This document shows positions 8,978 through 16,108 of a DNA stretch of 64,000 nucleotides, piece by piece. How positions within the stretch are numbered: position 1 is the first letter of the stretch; the number at the start of each line of letters is the position of its first letter. Below the pieces are notes generated by a model, which had not been told where the DNA came from, did no database searches, and saw only the letters and a program-made list of their open reading frames with translations. The DNA comes from Sphingobacterium detergens (GTDB lineage: Bacteria > Bacteroidota > Bacteroidia > Sphingobacteriales > Sphingobacteriaceae), in the NCBI RefSeq assembly GCF_003610355.1, contig NZ_RAPY01000001.1, forward strand, positions 1,550,001 to 1,614,000, written 5' to 3'. Made by a program: the position numbers and the translations under genes.

Positions 8978-9580
8978 GTGAACACAGAAACAGCTATACA
9001 ACGTCAATCAGAGCGGGAACTAGTCTCTCAGATCCTCCAACGGGATCCGCATGCATTCCGCAAGCTTATCGTTGATCATGAGAAGCTCGTCGCGCATTTG
9101 GTTTACAAAATGATCCCAGTTGCTGCAGATCGTAGGGACATTATACAGGATGTCTATATTAAAGTTCACAATAATCTAAGACAATTTCGTTTTCAGAGCA
9201 AATTATCGACCTGGATCGGACAGATTACCTATAATACCTGTTTGCATTATCTGCAGAAAAAACGTCCTATCCTCATGGAAAGTTTTTTTGAAAATGCTGA
9301 TTCGTCTTATACAGATTATAACATGGTACAAGCAGCCAGCAACGAAACAGAAAATAGGCTTTTTGCGCGCGAACTCAGCCAGACAATAGCACAGGCTGTG
9401 GCACAGCTCTCCGCATTATATCAAACACTGATCGGGTTACATTACCAACAGGAACTGAGTCTACAGGAGATTTCTGAAATCACTCAATTACCGGAGGGTA
9501 CCATAAAGTCTTATTTGTTTCGTGCACGCAAACAATTAAAAGATATTCTACTCAAATCACAAAAAAGAGAGGAACTATGA
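8978..9580 (+). CDS. ECF-type RNA polymerase sigma factor
   Basis: 200 residues. I use the GTG at 8978 because the frame is open further upstream but has no ATG. Region 2 covers about residues 20-95, including DIIQDVYIKVHNNL and a STWIGQITYNTC segment; region 4 covers about 140-190 with LSLQEISEITQLPEGTIKSYLFRARKQL. It overlaps the next gene by 4 nt (ATGA), and that gene has the features of its anti-sigma factor. The operon continues through three envelope proteins, so this sigma probably answers an envelope signal and may autoregulate. Confidence 0.9.
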   Translation: MNTETAIQRQSERELVSQILQRDPHAFRKLIVDHEKLVAHLVYKMIPVAADRRDIIQDVYIKVHNNLRQFRFQSKLSTWIGQITYNTCLHYLQKKRPILMESFFENADSSYTDYNMVQAASNETENRLFARELSQTIAQAVAQLSALYQTLIGLHYQQELSLQEISEITQLPEGTIKSYLFRARKQLKDILLKSQKREEL

Positions 9581-10047
9581 ACAGTACACATTTAACAGAA
9601 GAACAGTTGCAGGCACTTGCTGATTCCACTGACGATACAACAAGATTAGAAATGGGTCATATTTCCACCTGTGCAGCATGCAGAATCAAATTTGAAAACT
9701 ATCAGTTGATCAACTCGACGATCCAAGAATTGCCCATGGCAAGCTTTGATCCTGATCTACCCGATTATATTGTCGGTATGCTAATTCCCCAAAGGGCCCC
9801 AATTCATTGGGCAGCCCTCCTTGCGGCAAGCTTAGGAGGTCTATTGGTTACAGTTGCTACAGTTATCTACGGGAAACAATTTATCGCGTTATTTATTCAG
9901 CTTCCCGATATTTTACGTTATTTCTTTGCCCTCCTACCGCTTTCTTTAATCAGCGTACAGACTGTACTATCCCTCATCCGATATCGCCAAAAAATGAACA
10001 CCATCATAAAAAAAACAGATTCTTTGCAACCTAAGTTGGATTGGTAG
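9577..10047 (+). CDS. membrane zinc-finger anti-sigma factor
   Basis: 156 residues. A ZAS-type motif HxxxCxxC is formed by His28, Cys32 and Cys35 in a helical N-terminal domain, the hallmark of anti-sigma factors that hold ECF sigma factors at the membrane. Two hydrophobic segments follow, about residues 77-97 and 105-127, then a short basic tail inside. The start overlaps the sigma stop by 4 nt. In known systems such factors are inactivated by redox change or stepwise proteolysis; the protease-like protein at the end of this operon makes proteolytic control possible but unproven. Confidence 0.8.
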   Translation: MNSTHLTEEQLQALADSTDDTTRLEMGHISTCAACRIKFENYQLINSTIQELPMASFDPDLPDYIVGMLIPQRAPIHWAALLAASLGGLLVTVATVIYGKQFIALFIQLPDILRYFFALLPLSLISVQTVLSLIRYRQKMNTIIKKTDSLQPKLDW

Positions 10048-10073
10048 GTCTGATATACTATAAAATCAATTGT

Positions 10074-10505
10074 ATGAAACGCATTTTGAACTTAACATTG
10101 ATACTGCTTACAGTCAACACTATGCCGACAATAGCTGCACAACAAGCTGCTTCAGTAATGGCAGATAAGGAAGTTGTTTTTTTCTCGCTCAACGCGATTG
10201 CTGTTTTGCTGTCCATCTGGATTGCTTCCTCTTTTTTGCTCAAGCTTGTCAAGCTATTCCTAAACGATCGTCTGCGTAGAACCCTGATTGAAAGGAATGC
10301 ACCTTTGGAGATCGTTACTGAGATCCTTCCGAAAGAAAATAATCTTGTAGAACAAGCCTTAAGCTGGTGCTGCGTATTATTTGCCGGCTCCGTCGGACTC
10401 ACGCTATGTTATTTTACACAACCTCTTGGCTTTCACTCAGCTATTATCCTGAGTATAAGCTTAGCATTCGGTTTGCTCGTCTATTATTTCATCCGTAAAA
10501 AATAA
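10074..10505 (+). CDS. small membrane protein of the sigma-factor operon
   Basis: 143 residues from the ATG at 10074; an in-frame upstream start at 10041 would overlap the anti-sigma gene and spoil the signal sequence. An N-terminal signal peptide (cleavage likely after TIAA, near residue 22) is followed by three hydrophobic stretches at about residues 33-57, 97-117 and 120-140. No family recognised. It sits 26 bp after the anti-sigma gene and 9 bp before the next, so it is co-transcribed. Its role may be in sensing or in scaffolding the sigma/anti-sigma pair; this is inference from position. Confidence 0.65.
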   Translation: MKRILNLTLILLTVNTMPTIAAQQAASVMADKEVVFFSLNAIAVLLSIWIASSFLLKLVKLFLNDRLRRTLIERNAPLEIVTEILPKENNLVEQALSWCCVLFAGSVGLTLCYFTQPLGFHSAIILSISLAFGLLVYYFIRKK

Positions 10506-10514
10506 AAATCAATC

Positions 10515-10928
10515 ATGAAAACAAATTACACCCTTATCGCAATAGCTATGCTATGTATTGGCTTATTTGCATCCGGCAAACAGCTATTCGACCAATTTGC
10601 TCCCAATCAGTCCAAAACTACCGTTGTTTATGATGAGATCGGTCCACTCTGTACCTTAACGGCAAGCTTTCCAAAGGCAAAAACCGCATCAATTGGCCAA
10701 TACATTAAAAGCTGGAGTCAAAAAGCAGGTAAATCTTTGGTTTTGTCGGGAGATACGGCGATAGTATCATCCGTTAATGGTTCCCGTTACAAGCTCTATA
10801 TGGATGAGACCAATCTGAAAGTCATCGCAAATCGCAATCAGTTTGACCGGACTACATTTGCCCTCATGAAAGACGACTATAAATTGCTTACAGATTTTAT
10901 TACAAAGGGAAGCGAACTGCGCAACTAA
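10515..10928 (+). CDS. small exported or membrane-anchored protein of the sigma-factor operon
   Basis: 137 residues with one N-terminal hydrophobic segment (residues 5-21) that ends in ASGKQ, so it is either secreted or held by an uncleaved anchor. The rest is soluble and contains one Cys (residue 46) and no motif I recognise. Spacing is 9 bp from the previous gene and 12 bp to the next, so it belongs to the same operon. No function can be assigned. Confidence 0.65.
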   Translation: MKTNYTLIAIAMLCIGLFASGKQLFDQFAPNQSKTTVVYDEIGPLCTLTASFPKAKTASIGQYIKSWSQKAGKSLVLSGDTAIVSSVNGSRYKLYMDETNLKVIANRNQFDRTTFALMKDDYKLLTDFITKGSELRN

Positions 10929-10940
10929 AGCATAAAACAG

Positions 10941-12227
10941 ATGAAAATAACAACACAGCTTCTCGCCCTTAGTTTGAGTTTTGCTGTGTTTATGCTCTCC
11001 AAAACTCAAGGCCAACAAAATCTACCTGTGATTCAGGCCAGCAAGCCCATGGTTAGTATCCGTGATGGAAAGCTATTAGCTAAGGATGTATGGAAATTGA
11101 GCCCAACAACGGTACCTGATATTTACTATACACAGGTGCCGAGAGTAGAACGTAAGATCACATTTATTACGGATAAGGATTCCATTTCTTTTACGACTAC
11201 GTATGGTAAAACCTATGATTTTATCATATTACTGAATGGACGAGATCGTATGCTGACGCGCATATCGGCCAATTATGAGCAACTATTAAATCCTACCGTA
11301 CAATCTAAGCCAGCGATACAATCGTCGGATACCATTCCCTTTTTTATGAAAAATAGTCGTCTTTATTTTAAGGGAAGCCTCAATGGTTATAAAAACTTGA
11401 CGATCATGTTTGATCTGGGAGCGGGTATCACCTGCCTCAGTGAGCAATCTCAGGCAAAAGCGGCTGTCAAATTTGATGGTCACATCAGTGTCCAGAATAC
11501 GGATGGAACAAACAATGAGCCCAGTGCTAGTATCAATAGTTTGGAAATTGGTGGATTGCACTGGGATAAAGTTCCATTGGTACAAATTCGAAATCTAGCG
11601 GATGGTGAAGATATGATCATCGGAAATTCACTATTTCGGGACAAGATTATCGAAGTTGATTATGAGAAAAAGATTATGATACTAAGTGATCAGATAAATA
11701 AAGACCTACAGGGCTATCAAGTTCACGATGTTGACTATTTCCAATATCGCCCCCGATTTGAAGTCAATATAAAAGTCGGAGAACGGAATTATCCCTTCCA
11801 TTTTCTATTTGATACTGGTCGAGATGGCAGTATGCTTATTGGGGACGATTTTACAAATCGTTATGGTCTTTGGAACAAATATCATTCGCTATTTTCTTTT
11901 GGCAGAAAAAAGATCATTGTCATTCCGGAGCTCAAAATCGGGAATCAGGTCTTTAAAAACATTGTAACCAATGCCAATAATCCCGATTATCCAAATGCCA
12001 AGCAAAGCTTATTGGGCAATAAAATATTAAATCAATTTAATTTTATCCTAGATAACCGCAACGGCAAAATATATCTGAAAGCAAACAAATACCAAAATGA
12101 CAACTACAGCACATACAACGAATTTAAGTTGGTAAGGATGTTAATTGTCATTTTGATTATCGGACTGCTGCTCTTTATAGGCTATCGTATCCGAAAGTCA
12201 TATCTTCGAAAACAATCCTCATTATAA
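10941..12227 (+). CDS. two-lobed retropepsin-like aspartic protease, membrane-anchored
   Basis: 428 residues. A signal peptide ends near residue 24. Two aspartyl-protease-like lobes follow: lobe 1 with FDLGAG (Asp158) and IIGNSLF (226-232), lobe 2 with FDTGRDGS (Asp291) and LLGNKIL (357-363). A single membrane helix (about 400-415) and a basic tail end the protein. The D-L-G in lobe 1 departs from the usual D-T/S-G, so activity may depend on lobe 2 or on a modified dyad. Predicted to face the periplasm. As last gene of a sigma/anti-sigma operon, it could process an envelope protein or the anti-sigma factor itself. Confidence 0.72.
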   Translation: MKITTQLLALSLSFAVFMLSKTQGQQNLPVIQASKPMVSIRDGKLLAKDVWKLSPTTVPDIYYTQVPRVERKITFITDKDSISFTTTYGKTYDFIILLNGRDRMLTRISANYEQLLNPTVQSKPAIQSSDTIPFFMKNSRLYFKGSLNGYKNLTIMFDLGAGITCLSEQSQAKAAVKFDGHISVQNTDGTNNEPSASINSLEIGGLHWDKVPLVQIRNLADGEDMIIGNSLFRDKIIEVDYEKKIMILSDQINKDLQGYQVHDVDYFQYRPRFEVNIKVGERNYPFHFLFDTGRDGSMLIGDDFTNRYGLWNKYHSLFSFGRKKIIVIPELKIGNQVFKNIVTNANNPDYPNAKQSLLGNKILNQFNFILDNRNGKIYLKANKYQNDNYSTYNEFKLVRMLIVILIIGLLLFIGYRIRKSYLRKQSSL

Positions 12228-12245
12228 TCTCAATTTTCATGCAGC

Positions 12246-12695
12246 CTACATTTCAGGGAACCTATCTCCTACCAGATTAAGCAAGATATTAAATTCCAGA
12301 TATGCTTTTAAGTTGGCCAAAACAAGTGTAAATCCTTCGGTACTATCACGCACCTCAGCAATGAGAGCCTCTGTTGTTGCATGTTCAAATGTATTTGTAA
12401 CCGAGACAAAGGTTCCCCCTGTAATTTTTTTGAATTTCCATTCAACAATAGATGGGCTGTCGTGATTACGCCAATTGAAAATAATTGTTTGGTTTTCGAC
12501 AATCTCCAGCACCTCAACATTGACCTTATGGTTATACATCTCCCATTCCCATTCAATGGTCTTTCCCTTTTCTAATTTTCCCGAACTCTTGGTAAACCAG
12601 ATTTTAGTTGTAATCGCAGGGTCTACCATCGCCTGAAACACTTCGGCGATATCTTTCCGGATAAACATCTCTGCTTTTGCAAAATTCTTCTTCAT
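12246..12695 (-). CDS. SRPBCC (AHSA1/START-like) domain protein
   Basis: 149 residues, a single Bet v1/START-like ligand-binding domain of the activator-of-Hsp90-homologue-1 type. Typical marks are the N-terminal FIRKDIAEVFQAMVDP, the W-F-T-K step and the C-terminal ST-EG-FTLVLANLKAYLE helix. These bacterial proteins bind hydrophobic small molecules or act in stress responses; no ligand can be read. It converges on the retropepsin gene with only 18 bp between stops. The long gene-free repeat region lies upstream of its start. Confidence 0.8.
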   Translation of the reverse strand: MKKNFAKAEMFIRKDIAEVFQAMVDPAITTKIWFTKSSGKLEKGKTIEWEWEMYNHKVNVEVLEIVENQTIIFNWRNHDSPSIVEWKFKKITGGTFVSVTNTFEHATTEALIAEVRDSTEGFTLVLANLKAYLEFNILLNLVGDRFPEM

Positions 12696-12882
12696 CGTTT
12701 TTATCTAAATACCAATAAATTAACTGTATTTTTTAAATACGGAAACTTAACCAAAGTTTGATCAGTTTCAGGATACAATATCCTTATTTAAAAATAGTAA
12801 TTTTCGATATTAATTGATCTATTCATAAGTAACATGGGTAAAGAAAATTATCGTAGCGCAACTTTCTTTTCCCGGTATCAAG

Positions 12883-12936
12883 CATACTGTATCGTACCAT
12901 GACAAATAATGGTACGATAAAATCAAATTCAGTATG
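12883..12936. repeat. nested inverted repeat in a gene-free region
   Basis: An inner perfect 11-bp inverted repeat (12890-12900 and 12909-12919, loop 8 nt) is nested in an outer 7-bp one, CATACTG at 12883-12889 and CAGTATG at 12930-12936. It lies about 190 bp upstream of the SRPBCC start and far from any gene on the right. No T-tract, so it is more likely a protein-binding site or element remnant than a terminator. Confidence 0.6.
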
Positions 12937-13341
12937 TAATAGACCTGTCTCATGACATTCACGCCAAACGCTTGTCTAATCACTAAGACACAACAACTTA
13001 GACATCTAACATCAACTTATCATTACGACGATATTAAGTTTTAAATGAAAAAACATGCACATCTGTTGAAAAAAAATTACCGGTGTTTTAAATTCATCAT
13101 CATTTACGCCGGTATAATCTAATACTACTTTTCTCATTCTCATGTTAATTGCTTTTTGTGGGATTGCTCCCAATTAAAAATTCTGTTTCGATGTGCTTCC
13201 TGACGAACATCTTGGCACAAACATAACAGCAGGGAGAGAGGCCTGAGGAAATGTCGGACAAACTGGGACGAACTGGAACAAACAGGTTGGATATGGGACA
13301 ATATTTGGGCAAATATTTTCAACATTTACCCCAATCCCTGA

Positions 13342-13931
13342 CTAGTTTTTGGCTTTTGCTAACCACTTGTTCGAAAAAAGTGATCACTATTTCCCAACAA
13401 CTGGACAGTTCTTTCAAAAAAGTGATCAGTTTTTAGCAAGTGCTGTCCAGTTTCTGGTAAAAGGTGTTCGGTAGTTGGCCTATACTGTTCAGTATAAAGC
13501 AACAAGCGTTCAGTATTTGCTCACGACCGAACAGTACCAGGCACAAAGTGATCAGTCATCAGTAACAACTGCACAGTCCATTCAGAAAGGTGGACAGTTT
13601 CCCGAAAAAGCTGTTCACTTTCTACCAAAATCCGATCAGTCCGACCGAAAATCTGATCACTCATTGCGAGAGACTGATCGGAATTTCAAACAAAGTATCC
13701 AGTTACGACCAAATACCGAACAGTTTTCTCCACAGACCGCTCACTATTTTGGCAATACCAAACGGTTTCTTCCAAAGTCTGTTCAGTCCCTGGTAAAAAC
13801 CGACCAGTCCTTAGCCAAAACTGAACACGCAGTCGTAAAAACTGTTCAGTTTTTTGGGAGAAGTGACTAGCAAAAGGCAAAAACCGATCAGCTTTTGCCG
13901 TACTTTTTTCAGTTTAGCCTTCTCCGGACTT
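13342..13931. repeat. degenerate tandem array with exact 21-bp period (about 27 units)
   Basis: A CAG/CAC-type anchor recurs every 21 bp: 13364, 13385, 13406, 13427, 13448, 13469, 13490, 13511 and so on to 13867, then 13889 and 13910 after a 1-nt slip. The core of each unit is a near-palindrome of the form CTGATCAGT or CTGTTCAGT, flanked by T-rich and A-rich runs, while the rest varies. Because 21 is a multiple of 3, long open frames arise by chance on both strands (for example 13475-13870 with a TTG start, reading as perfect heptads). I do not call them genes. From 12696 to 14149 nothing else looks coding. Confidence 0.85.
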
Positions 13932-14076
13932 TAATTTGCTCGCCATTCTTCCCCAAAAATAGGCTCCTTTTCCCTCACTTTATCAAATAAAACCAGTGCA
14001 TCGCCTTTCATAAGACTCGATTTCCATAAGAACTAAATTATACCCACTTACAGATCATGGCACTGGCGGATTGGAT

Positions 14077-14107
14077 TTTGTTTTATTATTATTTTATACT
14101 TACTTTG
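14077..14107 (+). promoter_or_regulatory. Bacteroidota-type promoter of the FecI-like sigma gene
   Basis: TTTG at 14077-14080, a 19-bp spacer, and TTACTTTG at 14100-14107 (one mismatch to TAnnTTTG). The expected transcript would start near 14115, giving a leader of about 35 nt before the ATG at 14150. Confidence 0.5.
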
Positions 14108-14149
14108 AGAAGGTTTTTGTGGGATACCTATTGTAAACAGAATTAAACT

Positions 14150-14719
14150 ATGAATTTCTCCGCCTGTTCGGATCAGCAAATTTTTGAATCAGTTTGTCAA
14201 GGTGAGGAACGGGCGCTACAACACCTGATGCATCGCTTTTGGCAACCACTGTTCAAAACAGCGTCTGTCACGATGCAGGATCCCGAAGTATGTCAGGAAC
14301 TTGTCCAAAATGTATTTATCAATATATGGCGGAACAGAGAGAAAATAAATCTTAAATATTCCATCAAAACCTATCTATTTGGCTGCATTCGTTACGAAGT
14401 ATTCCGAAATGTCAAAAAGAAAATGGATTATGTCGAATTGAAAGATTTAGATGAAGACTATGTTGATTCCTTCAATCCATTGTTAAAATTGGAATACAGT
14501 GAACTGCTGGATTACTTGGATCAAATGATCAATCAGCTTCCTGACAAATGTAAGGAGATCTTTTACCTCAGCAGAATGGAGCAGCTAAGCCATAAGGAGA
14601 TTGCTGAGAAGCTGAATATTTCCGTAAAAACAGTAGAAAACCAAATTTCTATTGCGTTGAAACGATTAAAACAAGGTATGCAGAATATGCACATCTTTTT
14701 TCAGATTTTCTTCTTCTAA
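14150..14719 (+). CDS. FecI-like ECF sigma factor
   Basis: 189 residues of the Bacteroidota FecI type. Region 2 spans about residues 10-80 (ALQHLMHRFWQPLFKTA, then CQELVQNVFINIWRNRE), and region 4 spans about 120-175 (LPDKCKEIFYLSRMEQLSHKEIAEKLNISVKTVENQI). The C-terminal tail ends in an unusual run of Phe. It is followed 143 bp later by a FecR-type anti-sigma gene and then a SusC/SusD pair, the standard layout for trans-envelope signalling: substrate at the receptor relieves FecR and frees this sigma to transcribe the locus. Confidence 0.93.
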   Translation: MNFSACSDQQIFESVCQGEERALQHLMHRFWQPLFKTASVTMQDPEVCQELVQNVFINIWRNREKINLKYSIKTYLFGCIRYEVFRNVKKKMDYVELKDLDEDYVDSFNPLLKLEYSELLDYLDQMINQLPDKCKEIFYLSRMEQLSHKEIAEKLNISVKTVENQISIALKRLKQGMQNMHIFFQIFFF

Positions 14720-14862
14720 CAAGAAGCTGAAATACAACCTATTACAGCAAACACAATCTAATAAAAGACTCTTTTATATTTTCTTTTTTAAAAAAAGTGC
14801 AATTCCTTTTGGGGGCTAAATGAAAAAATGAACTCTATAAGAACGAATCAATTATAGATTTC

Positions 14863-16008
14863 ATGAAAAAACCTGAAATTATAGACTTAATCAAGAAAAT
14901 TTTGCGCAAGCAATCGGCTGAAGATGAACTGCGTGAAGTAGACGACAGGCTCTTGGACGCATATCATGATGCTACTTGGGACGAAGATAAATTCGGCCCA
15001 GCAGAAAATATAGAGACACAGATTAAGCGCAACGTAGAACAACTTATTCAGACAGAAGCGGGCAATACAAAAAAAATAAGCATTTTCCGTCGTTACCTCC
15101 CCTATGCCGCCTCTTTTTTATTGGCAGTTTCCAGCATTGCCGGATATTATTTTTTTAAAGGTCGAAATGCCGACTTACAAGTTACAAATCAGCGGGCATA
15201 CCTGAATCCGGGTGCAGAAAAGGCCTCTTTGAAAAATTCAGATGGCAGCAGCCTGGATCTGCAGCAACAGCAGGTTGGAGACACTGTTCCTTTTGGAAAG
15301 CTGTTGTTCAAAATTGACCAGGAAGGCATTATTAGTTATCAGGCAAAGACCGAGAACAAAAATATGGAATCTCAACTTGTCACCTTAGCAACCCCGAAAG
15401 GCGGTAAATATCAGATCAATTTAGAAGATGGCACCAAAGTATGGCTCAACGCCGAGAGCAGCCTGATTTTCCCAGAGCATTTTGCTGCTGACCGTCGTCT
15501 CGTTCAGGTCAAGGGAGAAGCTTACTTCGAAGTTGCTGAATCAAAACACAAACCTTTTATTGTAGCAGGTAATGGATTTGGAGTCCGGGTACTGGGTACC
15601 AAATTTAATGTATCCGATAGGGATAACCTCCATGTTGCAAAAGTCGCCCTGCTCCAGGGGTCAGTACGTTTAACGTCAAAAGCTGGCCAGACGATGCTCA
15701 AACCTGGCGAGCGTGCAAAGATATCTGCCTCAGGAGTTCAGATAGATCAATTTGATGCTGAATCCGAAATCGCCTGGAAGAACAATTATTTTATCTACAA
15801 AGATGAAAATATCAAAACCATTATGGCGGATGTCGCGCAATGGTACGACGCCGAAGTGATCTTTCAGGGAAATGACTGGGATGATGTAAACCTCAAAATG
15901 AAAATCTCCCGAAGAGAAAATATTGAAGAGATCTTATCACTTCTCGAATTAACAAAATCAGTCAAATTTAAAATTGTGGAAAGGAGGATCTACGTCACAA
16001 AAAGATAA
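14863..16008 (+). CDS. FecR family anti-sigma / sigma regulator
   Basis: 381 residues. A cytoplasmic N-terminal part (1-75) precedes one membrane helix (about 80-98). The periplasmic FecR domain follows (about 170-275), with ATPKGGKYQINLEDGTKVWL, the RLVQVKGEAYFEVA stretch and VLGTKFNV. A DUF4974-like C-terminal domain spans about 300-380 (FIYKDENIKTIMADVAQWY). This end is expected to contact the STN domain of the SusC-like receptor encoded next, passing the signal across the inner membrane to the upstream sigma factor. Confidence 0.93.
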   Translation: MKKPEIIDLIKKILRKQSAEDELREVDDRLLDAYHDATWDEDKFGPAENIETQIKRNVEQLIQTEAGNTKKISIFRRYLPYAASFLLAVSSIAGYYFFKGRNADLQVTNQRAYLNPGAEKASLKNSDGSSLDLQQQQVGDTVPFGKLLFKIDQEGIISYQAKTENKNMESQLVTLATPKGGKYQINLEDGTKVWLNAESSLIFPEHFAADRRLVQVKGEAYFEVAESKHKPFIVAGNGFGVRVLGTKFNVSDRDNLHVAKVALLQGSVRLTSKAGQTMLKPGERAKISASGVQIDQFDAESEIAWKNNYFIYKDENIKTIMADVAQWYDAEVIFQGNDWDDVNLKMKISRRENIEEILSLLELTKSVKFKIVERRIYVTKR

Positions 16009-16020
16009 ATCGAAAACTTA

Positions 16021-16046
16021 AGCCGGGATGCTGTCACATCCCGGCT
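16021..16046. terminator. intercistronic hairpin between fecR and susC genes
   Basis: A perfect, GC-rich 10-bp stem (16021-16030 with 16037-16046) and a 6-nt loop, 12 bp after the FecR stop. No strong T-tract follows, so partial termination or protection of an mRNA end between the regulatory and transport genes is more likely than full termination. Confidence 0.6.
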
Positions 16047-16108
16047 ACGAATAGAGTTTAAAAATTTTCTGTCAAAAATTAATTAACCTTTTAATTCTTA
16101 ACAAAATT

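Noticed and set aside
13475..13870. 131-codon frame with perfect heptad repeats
   Set aside because: Starts with TTG, lies wholly in the 21-bp array, and other frames on both strands are equally open. The heptads follow from the DNA period.
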